A stretch of DNA of 64,000 bases from JBMYYR01 sp965243605 (GCA_965243605.1 CBDEVQ010000025.1:1-64000), one strand, 5' to 3'. Counted from the stretch's first letter, positions 34,207 to 43,668 are shown. A program made the numbers and translations. Notes: generated by a model not told the origin, from the letters alone.

Positions 34207-36339
34207 ATGACAAAGGTTACTTCATCTCTAATATTTACATTTTTCATATTAATGTGTTTCTCTTTAAGTGCTCAACATCATTCCGTGGAATGGGTGAAGA
34301 CTATGGGTGGTCCTAATAATGACATTGCTTTTGATATGACTATAGATTCACAAGGTAATATATTAACCACAGGGACATTTGTGGGTAATTCTGATTTTGA
34401 TCCAGGAGCGGGTGTAGAAAATTTATATTCTGGACCACCAAGTGCTACTTGGCAAACTTGGAATTCGGATGCTTTTATTCAAAAGTTAGATTCTAATGGA
34501 AATTTGTTATGGGTAAAACGAATCGGAAATAATTTTGACTCTACAGCTGTTCTTTGTAGGCCTTTATCAATAAAGACCGATGACAGTGATAATATTTATA
34601 TATCTGGAGTTTATTATGGATTAGTTGATTTTGATCCAGGAAATTCCCAGTTTCTATCAAGTGCCACCATGGGGTCAATTGATTCTTATCTTGTTAAATT
34701 AAATTCAGAAGGTGAATTTGTCTGGGTGAAGTTTATTTCTGAACTCCCATTAAGTAATGCCGATATTCATTCAATAGATGTAGATTCGTTTGGTGATATA
34801 ATAGTAACCGGTAACTTTACCGGAACTTGTGATTTTGACCCTAATGGTGGAGTATATTATTTAACGAGTCCAGATATAGACGATGCTTTTATTTTAAAAT
34901 TAAACAACAATGGAGAGTTTATTTGGGCTAAGCAATTGAATGCTAATAATGTAATTTATAGTCAAGAAGTAAAAGTTGATGCCAATAGAAACATTTATAC
35001 GGTTGGCCTGTTTAATGGTGGCTTTGATGCTGACCCAGGGATAGGCGAGTTCTTATTGAATAATACAATTGGAAGATCAAATTCTTATGTTCATAAATTA
35101 AATCCGAATGGAGAGTTTGTTTGGGTTAAAGCGATGTATGATAATAATATTAGCGATATAGGTGTTCATTTTATAATAGGTGAATCTATAGATATTGATG
35201 GTTTAGGAAATGTTTATATAACCGGTGCTTGTACAGATTCTATTGATTTTGATCCAGGTATAGATACTTTATATATACCAAATCATGGAAATCATGACAT
35301 ATATGTTCAAAAATTAGATGTAAATGGTGACTTGGTTTGGGCTAAAGGAATTGGAGGAATGAGTTTTGACAACGCTACTAAAATATCATGTGGTGTGAAT
35401 AATGAAGTGTTTATTACGGGTTCTTATAATGGAATGGGCGATTTTGACCCAGGGGTAGGAACCATGAATTTAACCTCCATAGGAGTAGATGTTGTTGTTT
35501 TAATGCTAACCTCTGAAGGAGAATTGAATTGGGTGAATACCATTGGTGGAACTAATTCAGAAGGATTATCTGTTACTCTGGATAATAGTAATAATGTTTA
35601 TGCAACTGGTCGATTTATTGATATAGGTACCGTATTAGAAAGCGGAACCCCACAGTTTAATATTGCATCTTCTGGAATGAGTGATGCATTTATTGCTAAA
35701 TATAAATATTGTATGACATCTGGTATTGATCATATCATTACTTGTGATCCATATACATGGATAGATGGAAATGTATATACCTCAACTAACAATTCGGCTT
35801 CCTATACATTAACGAATGCAGCTGGATGCGATTCTATTGTTTATTTAAATTTATCGTTTGATGGAAGTATGAATACGTCTATTGAAGTAAATGGACATAC
35901 TGTTACAGCCAATAACAGCACAGGGTCTTATATTTGGTTAGATTGTGATCAAAATTATTCTCCAATTCTTGGTGAAACAAATCAGAGTTTTACTGCAAAT
36001 GCCTTTGGTAGTTATGCCGTAGAAATTTCAGAGAATGGTTGTGTGGATACATCAGCTTGTCAAATATTAATTCCTTTAGGTATAATAGATCATAATTTCT
36101 CAGATAATTTAAAGGTATTTCCTAACCCTAATTCGGGAGAATTTTATGTAGAGTTTGGTCAACCACAAGATAAAATCGACCTAAAAGTATATTCGCTTTT
36201 AGGTAAAGAGGTTATTAATAAGGAGTTCTGCAATACGACTTCCATACCCGTAGAACTAACGGGTCAATCTGGTTTATATATTATTAAAATTGTAAATTCT
36301 AATAGTAATGAGGCAATTATTAGAGTTGTTAAAGAGTGA
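34207..36339 (+). CDS. T9SS-secreted SBBP-like beta-propeller protein with DFDPG repeats (paralogue)
   Basis: A 710-residue protein of the same architecture as the neighbour on the other strand. It has a signal peptide (cleavage near LSAQ), about nine repeats with DFDPG/DFDPNGG loops and KLD(S/V)NG-x-L-x-WVK strands, a CDPYTW … AAGCDSIVYLNL module, an Ig-like IWLDCDQNYSPILGETNQSF … NGCVDTSACQI module, and a T9SS sorting domain (LKVFPNPNSGEFYVEF … QSGLYIIKIV). The two genes diverge from a shared 300-bp region and probably arose by duplication with inversion. The function is surface-related but unknown. Confidence 0.88.
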   Translation: MTKVTSSLIFTFFILMCFSLSAQHHSVEWVKTMGGPNNDIAFDMTIDSQGNILTTGTFVGNSDFDPGAGVENLYSGPPSATWQTWNSDAFIQKLDSNGNLLWVKRIGNNFDSTAVLCRPLSIKTDDSDNIYISGVYYGLVDFDPGNSQFLSSATMGSIDSYLVKLNSEGEFVWVKFISELPLSNADIHSIDVDSFGDIIVTGNFTGTCDFDPNGGVYYLTSPDIDDAFILKLNNNGEFIWAKQLNANNVIYSQEVKVDANRNIYTVGLFNGGFDADPGIGEFLLNNTIGRSNSYVHKLNPNGEFVWVKAMYDNNISDIGVHFIIGESIDIDGLGNVYITGACTDSIDFDPGIDTLYIPNHGNHDIYVQKLDVNGDLVWAKGIGGMSFDNATKISCGVNNEVFITGSYNGMGDFDPGVGTMNLTSIGVDVVVLMLTSEGELNWVNTIGGTNSEGLSVTLDNSNNVYATGRFIDIGTVLESGTPQFNIASSGMSDAFIAKYKYCMTSGIDHIITCDPYTWIDGNVYTSTNNSASYTLTNAAGCDSIVYLNLSFDGSMNTSIEVNGHTVTANNSTGSYIWLDCDQNYSPILGETNQSFTANAFGSYAVEISENGCVDTSACQILIPLGIIDHNFSDNLKVFPNPNSGEFYVEFGQPQDKIDLKVYSLLGKEVINKEFCNTTSIPVELTGQSGLYIIKIVNSNSNEAIIRVVKE

Positions 36340-36418
36340 AATTATTATTCCAAACAGTTTTCTATATTTACAATTCGAAAATATGAATTAGAATAGTAAA
36401 ATCTTAAATTGTAATAAT

Positions 36419-37465
36419 ATGAAAATCAGAGTTTTATTAATTGTGTTATTTTTGGTAACCAATGTTTTTTCACAAGTTTCTGTGAGTTCTAAACACATTG
36501 GAGGTGTAAAGGGGTTTAAAAAAGGATTTCTTGAGAAGTTTAAAAAAACGGAAACCATTTTTGTATTATCTACGATTTATGAAATAGAAGAATATCAAAA
36601 AATATTGGATGAAGTATGGACAGTCACACCGTTTAGAATTATTGATGCCGAAGAATTTGAAATAAGAGAATTTTTAGGAAGTAAATATTCTATTGCACAG
36701 CTTAGTGGGATAATGAAAGAGATTCAAATGGAATCTGGTAGAACTTTTCCAGTTGTATATACCTATTTTGATTTAAAGGTATATGACAAAGCTATGATAC
36801 AAAAGAAATTAAGTAAGATGTCTCCTAAAAAAAGAAAGGAAAAGCGAAGTGAAATAATGGAAATGTATAGTTCTGATATAGCTCGCTTTTTTCTATACCC
36901 GAACGATGAGTTTATTGATGAGGTTTATAAAGATACAAAGCGAAAAGATAATATGGCTTATATTGTTGATGCCTTATTACATAGAGATGTGTTCTTTAAT
37001 TATAAACTTGGTTTTTTAAAAAATTATTTCCAAAAAATAAATAATCTTTTAGAAGAAGAAAAATTAAATTGGGCATATGGAAACAACTTTATTAATGAAG
37101 TTGCAAATTTAGCCGATGAAACCCTTTATGTCCCATCTTATCTATTAAATAAATTTAATATATGGAAAAAGATTCATCAGATGCAAGATGAATCCTATTT
37201 AGAAGAATTATTTAAAAATTATGAATATGATTATGAGTTAATTGATGATGATGTTTTGAGTGATAAAATTTTAAATGGTGAAGAGCTTTATTATTTGCGT
37301 TATACAAGAACTAATTCTGATCGATTTATTGATGTTATTAACTCTAAAACTGGAGAAATCGTTCATTCTCAGTATATAATAAATATGGTTTGTAATGTTA
37401 AAAATAAGAATATTAAAGATTTAAGTAAATGTGTGTCTAAAGCTTATAAAAAGATGAATCGTTAA
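36419..37465 (+). CDS. Secreted protein of unknown function
   Basis: A 348-residue protein with a Sec signal peptide (cleavage near NVFSQ). The remainder is mixed alpha/beta with charged helices (PKKRKEKRSEIMEMY, RRKDNMAYIVD-like segments) and an FFLYPNDEFIDE stretch. I recognise no domain. It starts 80 bp after the DFDPG protein and could be in the same transcript. A strong terminator at 37481-37533 closes it. Confidence 0.65.
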   Translation: MKIRVLLIVLFLVTNVFSQVSVSSKHIGGVKGFKKGFLEKFKKTETIFVLSTIYEIEEYQKILDEVWTVTPFRIIDAEEFEIREFLGSKYSIAQLSGIMKEIQMESGRTFPVVYTYFDLKVYDKAMIQKKLSKMSPKKRKEKRSEIMEMYSSDIARFFLYPNDEFIDEVYKDTKRKDNMAYIVDALLHRDVFFNYKLGFLKNYFQKINNLLEEEKLNWAYGNNFINEVANLADETLYVPSYLLNKFNIWKKIHQMQDESYLEELFKNYEYDYELIDDDVLSDKILNGEELYYLRYTRTNSDRFIDVINSKTGEIVHSQYIINMVCNVKNKNIKDLSKCVSKAYKKMNR

Positions 37466-37480
37466 GATATTCTGAACTCT

Positions 37481-37533
37481 AAAATTACACAGTCCCTTAT
37501 GTTTTAATAAAACATAAGGGACTGTGTAATTTT
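37481..37533. terminator. Strong bidirectional intrinsic terminator
   Basis: A perfect 25-bp stem (AAAATTACACAGTCCCTTAT plus GTTTT, with complement) and a 3-nt loop. It is the longest terminator hairpin in the window and lies between convergent genes. Confidence 0.92.
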
Positions 37534-37626
37534 AAAAGAATACTTAAGGTTGGGTAATCGTACGTGTTGTAGTTCAAAAAACTATTGATTTACACTGCCT
37601 TTTTTGTGGATTTTAAAATGGTATCC

Positions 37627-39699
37627 TTAGAGATTAAGATTTACCCATTTAGTACCATTCCAACCTCTAAAGCGTTTAGACACTTTGTCGAAGTATATTT
37701 CACCCTTTTTAGGGTTTACTGTACTCGGTTTTGTTTTTTCGAAGACCAATTGAGAGGCTACTCCACTTGTATTGTTAACGTCTTCAACATTGTTAAACTG
37801 TATATAATTTTGACCTTCGTATATACCTTGTGTTTGATCTTTTAACGGATAGACCCCTGAATTAAATCCGTTGGTACGTTGAGAACTATTTATTTCTGTA
37901 ACCGTATTTTTTGTTTTAAGCCAAAGGACACCCGAATTATGATTGGCATCCGTTGTAGTTTGAAATGTATTTCCTAACGTTTCTATCGCATTAATACGGT
38001 CCGAATGGATAAAGAACCTCATATTAATAAACCCATCTAAGCCTTCAGCATCTGTAATAGACCAATATTGCCCTAGAATAATATGTTTAGTATCGTCTTT
38101 TTCTTTTATAAAATAGTTTTTACCCGTTCCATCTTCATATAAGTTTTTTATGGTAATACTTGGAGTAAATGAGACGGTATTACCGGATGTAGGATGCTTT
38201 TCTATGGCAAAAAAGTATGTATCTGTCTCAAATATTTTACCATAATAACTCCATCCATTTTCTTCTTTTAAAAATTGAATATCATCGACTTCAATAAATG
38301 GATCGGTAAAAACTTCTAATTGATCGTTTATGGGAACCACCTGGTTTGTATCAATAATATCCAGTTTTCCATTAACCGTTCCAATATCTCCAGTAAAAGA
38401 GGATAGGCTCATATTATCTAGAACCGTTGTATTTCCTCCAAACCAATTCTGACATAAGGTTGATAAGAGTTGTCTGTAATCCGATTGTCTTTCGTCTAAA
38501 CTTCGACCACTAGAACTAACAAAATCTGGAGTTATGTTAATATTTCGGCCAGTTACTCCAGGTTTTACATGGTTTCCAACAATAAACCAAGGTGCCAAAT
38601 TTCCATGGTCGGTACCCGAATTTCCATTTTCTTTTAATTTTCTTCCAAATTCTGAAAGAACCACAATAACCACTTTATCGGCATAACCAGAAAGCTCTAA
38701 ATCTTTTTGTAAAGCATAAACACTTTCAGAAACATCAGATAATATATCGTTATGTGTTCCAAGAGAAGGATCGCCACCTTGAATTTGGTTAACATGAGTA
38801 TCAAATCCACCCCTAAACGTTGTAAATACTTTAGATTTTAACCCTCCACTTATTAGTCGAGAAACAACCTTAAATTGTCTCGATAAATCTGAATTTGGGT
38901 AAGATGTATATGAATTACTTCCGTTATTAAAAGCATTCTCTATGGTGTTGTTATATTGTTGTGCACCTACCTCCACCGTTCTAACATAATCTAAAATAGA
39001 CTTGTATGCCGAATTATCAGGAAGAGGTTGTGCAGCCGTTAATTCTCCATAAAATTTTTCTCTGGCTGTAGAGTAAATATTAATACCCATATTAAAATGG
39101 GTTTGATGTTCAAATCCGGCATTTGTACTCGATGTACCAATGTGTATTCCTAACGGATGAGATAAATTAGGTGTTGGTAATCCTGAATATGTAGGGTGTA
39201 TGGCTGCTAAATACTTAGCCATCCAACCTGAATTATCAATATTTCCTTGACTACTCGAATTCCCATCTAATCCTCTAAATATAATATCTGTAGACCTAAA
39301 GTGAGAGTAGTTAGGACTTGGATAACCGACCCCCTGTAGAATATTGAGTTTACCATCATCGTATAAATCTTTAAACTTTGTAAGGGTTGGATGTAACCCC
39401 ACTTGATGATCTACGGGTAAGGTAGAATCTAAAGTAATAAGCTGATTTTCTTGAAATTTAATGGTCGGTCTTAACAAGGCATAATTGTCGTAATCATTTA
39501 AAGGAACAACCGTATTAAGTCCATCATTACCACCACTTAATTGCACAACAATAAGTTGTCTATCTTTAAAAGCAGCTTCGTCTAGAGGCAGCCCCGCTAA
39601 GGTTTCAGCCAAATTGTTAGACGGTCTTGCGAATAACCCACTCGTACCTAAGGCTAAAGATGCTAACCCCGATGATTTTAAAAAAGATCTTCTTTTCAT
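37627..39699 (-). CDS. DUF1501 domain-containing protein with a C-terminal tail-type module
   Basis: A 690-residue protein with a twin-arginine-type start (MKRRSFLKSSGLASLALG) and a DUF1501 (sulfatase-like fold) domain of about residues 45-430. It has LIVVQLSGGNDGLNTVVPL, GVGYPSPNYSHFRSTDI, FDTHVNQ and the GTDHGNLAPWFIVG motif with likely metal ligands. DUF1501 proteins are paired with DUF1800 proteins in many bacteria. The last 120 residues are different and end KRFRGWNGTKWVNLNL. This tail motif is similar to the end of the small secreted protein at 41479. It is the second gene of a two-gene operon, 2 bp after the DUF1800 gene. It is probably exported and possibly involved in a surface polymer; the function is not established. 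Confidence 0.88.
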   Translation of the reverse strand: MKRRSFLKSSGLASLALGTSGLFARPSNNLAETLAGLPLDEAAFKDRQLIVVQLSGGNDGLNTVVPLNDYDNYALLRPTIKFQENQLITLDSTLPVDHQVGLHPTLTKFKDLYDDGKLNILQGVGYPSPNYSHFRSTDIIFRGLDGNSSSQGNIDNSGWMAKYLAAIHPTYSGLPTPNLSHPLGIHIGTSSTNAGFEHQTHFNMGINIYSTAREKFYGELTAAQPLPDNSAYKSILDYVRTVEVGAQQYNNTIENAFNNGSNSYTSYPNSDLSRQFKVVSRLISGGLKSKVFTTFRGGFDTHVNQIQGGDPSLGTHNDILSDVSESVYALQKDLELSGYADKVVIVVLSEFGRKLKENGNSGTDHGNLAPWFIVGNHVKPGVTGRNINITPDFVSSSGRSLDERQSDYRQLLSTLCQNWFGGNTTVLDNMSLSSFTGDIGTVNGKLDIIDTNQVVPINDQLEVFTDPFIEVDDIQFLKEENGWSYYGKIFETDTYFFAIEKHPTSGNTVSFTPSITIKNLYEDGTGKNYFIKEKDDTKHIILGQYWSITDAEGLDGFINMRFFIHSDRINAIETLGNTFQTTTDANHNSGVLWLKTKNTVTEINSSQRTNGFNSGVYPLKDQTQGIYEGQNYIQFNNVEDVNNTSGVASQLVFEKTKPSTVNPKKGEIYFDKVSKRFRGWNGTKWVNLNL

Positions 39700-39701
39700 A
39701 A

Positions 39702-41381
39702 TTAATGTATTTGGTATTCAGGAGATCCAATTAAGCCCTCAAAGGTACGTTCAAGAGCAATTCTTACATCGCTATCGTCTCCAGAGGAAATATAATTTTG
39801 CCAAGCAAACATCCAGTTAATAGGAGACAAGTCTCCTAATAATAAATCGTTATAAAAATAGGTTTTACGAAAAGCCTCTGGTTCTCTTATAAATAACAAA
39901 TCTATAATTTCATCAAAAAGTACTACAGAATCTTCAGGACTAGAGAAATGACCAGAGTTGCGAACAAAATTAACAACATCGTAATTTATTCTTGTAAAAA
40001 AGCCTGAGCTCGTTACTCTGTTTCGGACGTCCATTAAGGTTTTACCAATTCTATACCTATAAAATATTGTACTGCTGGTTATCCAATATTTATCATATAA
40101 AGGTTCCTGATAAAATGGTTTATAACCTGCAACACTTGTTGCTCTAAATAAGAAAAACTCAGTATATTTTAAATATTCATTATGGAAAAATTTACCCCAA
40201 AACTCATTGTGGTAATATGTGTTTGTAATTAAGTTTGGTGTTTCAACTTCTAATAAATTTAGGGTTTGAAGACCTAATTCTATAGGGTCTTTTATTTTAC
40301 CACCTATTATCTCGTCGCCCTGTGTATCATCATCTAAATCGTAAAAATGTTCAGATTTTAAGAGTATTTCTAACACCGAAGATAACTCATAGTTGTTTGC
40401 TTTTAAAGTAACCGATAATGGCACAATAATATCGTTTTCTACCTCAGTTGTAATTTCGGTTTGTACAAAATGTCTATAAAGTCTTCTAACGAGAACTTTT
40501 GCCGTTTCATCTTGATCAAAAACCATATCTACAAAGTCTTGAAGCTCCCTAAACATGTCTATTCCTCTTTCGGTATCATTGGTTCCAGAAGCTCCTGTAA
40601 TTACGGTATTGCCAAACGCAGCACTAAAGGTTTTATTGGTCGTGTCGTGAGCATAATAATTAGGATATCCACGTTGAAGTCCAGTATCTGGGTCTACATA
40701 TTGTGGTAATCCATTATAATCCCATTGAAAACCAGTAAGTACTTTTGCAGCTTGTTGAATATCATACTCTGTATAGTTGGTATAATCGCCTTCGGAAACT
40801 TGTGGTCCTTTTGTAATGGTAAACAACTCTAGAAATTCTCGGGCATAATTTTCGTTCGGATTCCATTTACTATTATACCTATTATCTAGGTATACCAACA
40901 TATTGTTGTCTACAGTCATTTTATAAGACAGAGTTTTAAAACTACCTTTGGCATATAATAACAGTAACTTTAAATAATGGTATCCAATGGGAACCATACC
41001 ATTTGTATTCTGAATAGTGGTAATTAGAATCTGATGTAAAAAAGTTGCTAATTTAAATTGCATGGTCTCACATTGTCTAGCTTCATCTAAATACCAACCG
41101 TATAATGCTCTTAAATGTAAATAGCCTTTAGACCCTTCTTCAAATATAAAGGCTTCACCTGCCGTGTTCTCTTCGTTTGCCGTGTGGTAAAGGGGTTCAG
41201 TAGAAGTAAGTGTATTTAAATCTGAGTTAAAATTTAATAGTAATGCAATGGCCTGAGTAGGAGTTAGGTCTTTTATTGTATTAATTCTAGCCGTTGAATA
41301 GTTGTATGTTACACGTCTTAAAAGGTGTTTTGTTTTATTTATACCCAGTGCAGTTTCTGGAATAGGAGATAAACTAGCCAT
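39702..41381 (-). CDS. DUF1800 domain-containing protein
   Basis: A 559-residue DUF1800 protein. It opens with KTKHLLRRVTYNYSTARI and contains RQCETMQFKLATFLHQILITT, NENYAREFLELFTITKGP (the family's most conserved helix) and AAKVLTGFQWDYNG. These proteins are almost always encoded directly before a DUF1501 gene, as here with a 2-bp gap, and the two are thought to act together outside the cytoplasm. No obvious signal peptide is seen at this N-terminus. The biochemical role is unknown. Confidence 0.9.
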   Translation of the reverse strand: MASLSPIPETALGINKTKHLLRRVTYNYSTARINTIKDLTPTQAIALLLNFNSDLNTLTSTEPLYHTANEENTAGEAFIFEEGSKGYLHLRALYGWYLDEARQCETMQFKLATFLHQILITTIQNTNGMVPIGYHYLKLLLLYAKGSFKTLSYKMTVDNNMLVYLDNRYNSKWNPNENYAREFLELFTITKGPQVSEGDYTNYTEYDIQQAAKVLTGFQWDYNGLPQYVDPDTGLQRGYPNYYAHDTTNKTFSAAFGNTVITGASGTNDTERGIDMFRELQDFVDMVFDQDETAKVLVRRLYRHFVQTEITTEVENDIIVPLSVTLKANNYELSSVLEILLKSEHFYDLDDDTQGDEIIGGKIKDPIELGLQTLNLLEVETPNLITNTYYHNEFWGKFFHNEYLKYTEFFLFRATSVAGYKPFYQEPLYDKYWITSSTIFYRYRIGKTLMDVRNRVTSSGFFTRINYDVVNFVRNSGHFSSPEDSVVLFDEIIDLLFIREPEAFRKTYFYNDLLLGDLSPINWMFAWQNYISSGDDSDVRIALERTFEGLIGSPEYQIH

Positions 41382-41478
41382 TAATTTAAATTTATTCTTT
41401 GCTGTAAAATTACTTTAAAGATGTAGATATTGTGCATTAAAGTAAGTAGTTTTGAAGAAATTAATTTGTTACTATAAT

Positions 41479-41919
41479 ATGAAAAATGAATTCCTAATAT
41501 TTTTGATGATGTCATTGTTCTCTATATCAGAAATTAAGGCTCAAATCGGGATAGGAACAACCACACCGCATGAATCTGCAGTGTTAGATGTTCATTCAGA
41601 TAATAAAGGTATTCTTATTCCCAGAATAGTTTTAGAAATTACAACCAATGCAACACCCATTAATAACCCCGAGAATGGTTTAATGGTTTACAATACAAAA
41701 GATACAAACGATGTGGTACCAGGGTTTTATTATTGGGAAACTACAAAATGGATAAAAATTCAAGATAATAATGATGTGTCGTTAGTAAATACAACCACAT
41801 ACTCAGGTTTAACCGATGGCGATACCACTCCAGTTCCACCAGAAGGTGAAGGTATCATTGTATTTTCGGACCCACACTTCTTTGGATGGGATGGAACACA
41901 ATGGGTTCAATTGGATTAG
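41479..41919 (+). CDS. Small secreted protein with a phage-tail-like motif
   Basis: A 146-residue protein from the ATG at 41479 (the frame is open from a TTG at 41452). It has a Sec signal (cleavage near SEIKAQ) and then IGIGTTTPHESAVLDVHS, a motif common at the start of Bacteroidota surface and tail-fibre-like proteins. It ends with EGEGIIVFSDPHFFGWDGTQ. The latter resembles the C-terminus of the DUF1501 protein next door (GWNGTKWVNL against GWDGTQWVQL). It is divergent from the DUF1800-DUF1501 operon, and the shared motif suggests a common structural partner. Confidence 0.7.
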   Translation: MKNEFLIFLMMSLFSISEIKAQIGIGTTTPHESAVLDVHSDNKGILIPRIVLEITTNATPINNPENGLMVYNTKDTNDVVPGFYYWETTKWIKIQDNNDVSLVNTTTYSGLTDGDTTPVPPEGEGIIVFSDPHFFGWDGTQWVQLD

Positions 41920-42186
41920 TGAATGTTTTATTTACATTTAACTGAATATAAATAAGGTTTGTAGTTGTAAAACTGTTGAAATTTTATAGATACTCCTAAA
42001 TTTAGGGTGTGGTTGTAATGCAAACAACAATAACGTAAATAGAAACATACCAGCAAAGTATACATATTTGTATTTAGAATAGGTATACTTAACCCAACAC
42101 CATGTTCTATTTTTAATATTAGCCTAAAAACACTACATTAGCATTACATAAGCCTATACAATTATATATATTCTGCAACACATATT

Positions 42187-42807
42187 ATGAACATTGAACT
42201 AACCGAGAACGAACGCATAAAAATTTTGAACTCCGACGACATATACGGAATTATGCAACGTATACTGTTGCGCGAAGACAAAATAGACCAAAACCGAGAA
42301 CATTTTTGGGTAATTGGTTTAGAAAACAACAACCGTATACTCTTTATAGAGCTTATAAGTTTGGGTACCGTAAACAAGGCCTTGGTAGAACCTATGGAAG
42401 TATTTAGTTTTGCTTTACAAAAGCGTGCCGTTAAAATAATGTTGTGCCATAACCACCCCAGTGGCGAGTTAAAACCTTCCGAGGCCGACCACGACATTAC
42501 CGACAGACTTATACAAGTAGGTATTATTGTAAATACCCATGTGGCAGACCACCTTATTATAACACCAACTACCTATTTAAGCTTTGAAAACACGGGGCTA
42601 TTAGCCGAACTTAAGCTGAGTACCAAATATGTGCCTAACTATGTGTTAGAACAACGTATTGCCGATGAAGCGGCGGAGATTGCACGAAGTCGACGAGATA
42701 TTGAGATTGCCAAAGTCATGAAAAAAGAAGGTGAAGATGTTAATAAAATTGCTTTATTTACTGGGCTTTCTTTAGATGAAATTAATAGTATTGATGAGTT
42801 AGATTAA
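42187..42807 (+). CDS. RadC-like JAB/MPN-domain protein without the HhH domain
   Basis: A 206-residue protein with a JAB1/MPN metalloprotease-like RadC domain. The JAMM-type motif is CHNHPSGELKPSEADHD (His88, His90, Asp101). The N-terminal helix-hairpin-helix of chromosomal RadC is missing, which is the form commonly found on mobile or accessory DNA. The C-terminal 50 residues (AAEIARSRRDIEIAKVMKKE, then DVNKIALFTGLSLDEI) form a helical tail like that of PD-(D/E)XK/Rpn-type transposases. The function of RadC proteins is unsettled. It marks the left side of the accessory region containing the reverse transcriptase. Confidence 0.85.
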   Translation: MNIELTENERIKILNSDDIYGIMQRILLREDKIDQNREHFWVIGLENNNRILFIELISLGTVNKALVEPMEVFSFALQKRAVKIMLCHNHPSGELKPSEADHDITDRLIQVGIIVNTHVADHLIITPTTYLSFENTGLLAELKLSTKYVPNYVLEQRIADEAAEIARSRRDIEIAKVMKKEGEDVNKIALFTGLSLDEINSIDELD

Positions 42808-42837
42808 ATATGGTCATACACTAATTAATAAATAATA

Positions 42838-43359
42838 TTGAGATATTTAATTATACTAATTTTAGTAACAACTACAGTTTCATGTAGTTTGCAGAAGAAC
42901 AAGCCGATAGAAAGATTACCAACTTGTAGTTGTGGTATACATATGCCAAAAGAGGACTGGATAAGCAGTGAAATTACCAGATATGAAGTACAAGAATCCG
43001 AACGCTTAACTGATTCCTTAACCACCATAAGTGGTTTTATATTCGATAAAAGAAAAATAGAAGACACCATAAATGTTGATACACTTCCGCATATAAATGT
43101 TGAGTATAAAACAATAAACGAAAGATATTACACCAGAGGAGTGGTTGTAGACCGAAATGGGTATTATACTGTAAGTCTAACGCCTGGTATTTATGATTTT
43201 AGAGTAAGCTTTGTAGCGTATAATACATTACAACTTAATAATGTAATTGTTATGAAACATACCAATGTAAAGTTAGATTTTACCTTAGGACAAGGGTTTA
43301 GTAAAGATGTGTATTATATGCATAGCAAGGATAAGAAGATTTATAAAGTGGAAGAATAA
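42838..43359 (+). CDS. Lipoprotein with a carboxypeptidase-regulatory-like domain
   Basis: A 173-residue lipoprotein starting at a TTG (42838), with signal and lipobox TVSC (Cys16). Residues about 95-150 form a CarboxypepD_reg-like Ig fold (RGVVVDRNGYYTVSLTPG, YDFRVSFVAYNTLQLNN), common in Bacteroidota outer-membrane proteins. The rest is polar. It is 30 bp after the RadC-like gene and is followed by the terminator at 43382-43431, so it is not co-transcribed with the reverse transcriptase. Confidence 0.7.
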   Translation: MRYLIILILVTTTVSCSLQKNKPIERLPTCSCGIHMPKEDWISSEITRYEVQESERLTDSLTTISGFIFDKRKIEDTINVDTLPHINVEYKTINERYYTRGVVVDRNGYYTVSLTPGIYDFRVSFVAYNTLQLNNVIVMKHTNVKLDFTLGQGFSKDVYYMHSKDKKIYKVEE

Positions 43360-43381
43360 GGGGTTTTACATATTATATAGT

Positions 43382-43431
43382 AAAACGGGTAGTAATACGT
43401 AGTGTAATAGCCACGCATTACTACCCGTTTT
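43382..43431 (+). terminator. Intrinsic terminator
   Basis: A 15-bp stem (AAAACGGGTAGTAAT and its complement) with a 20-nt loop that may pair further, followed by a T tract. It ends the lipoprotein transcript before the reverse-transcriptase region. Confidence 0.85.
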
Positions 43432-43464
43432 TATGTTTGTGATCTTTGTTTTTAATAGGATGTT

Positions 43465-43494
43465 TTTGTTATATGTAATTTAATTTTAGTTTTG
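43465..43494 (+). promoter_or_regulatory. Bacteroidota-type promoter 170 bp upstream of the reverse-transcriptase gene
   Basis: TTTG at 43465-43468 and TAGTTTTG at 43487-43494 (a perfect TAnnTTTG) are separated by 18 bp. This fits the -33/-7 consensus of the phylum. Transcription would begin near 43501, leaving a leader of about 165 nt before the reverse-transcriptase ATG. Confidence 0.6.
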
Positions 43495-43500
43495 CGTATG

Positions 43501-43652
43501 CTCTTATGGAGTTAACGGATTTTATTACGGTATTCTTTTTTAGAATAAAAGGTATATCATATTATTCTAAAAGTATGATATCAATTTAGAACTTATTTTT
43601 AATTATATAATCCGTGAATTTGTCTTGTTATTGTTACAAGACATTTTTGTTT
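43501..43652 (+). ncRNA. Candidate structured non-coding RNA / leader upstream of the reverse transcriptase
   Basis: Between the promoter and the reverse-transcriptase gene lie three perfect hairpins. They are TATTCT-N5-AGAATA (43531-43547), ATATCATA-N12-TATGATAT (43554-43581) and TGTCTTGT-N7-ACAAGACA (43621-43643); the last is followed by TTTTTGTTTT like an intrinsic terminator. The loop of the second hairpin repeats TATTCT (43563-43568), so it could pair with the first hairpin's 3' arm as an alternative fold. Reverse-transcriptase defence systems (retrons, several DRT types) often carry such an RNA directly upstream. That this RNA exists is inference from promoter, structure and position. 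Confidence 0.45.
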
Positions 43653-43668
43653 TATAAAAGATTATTTT

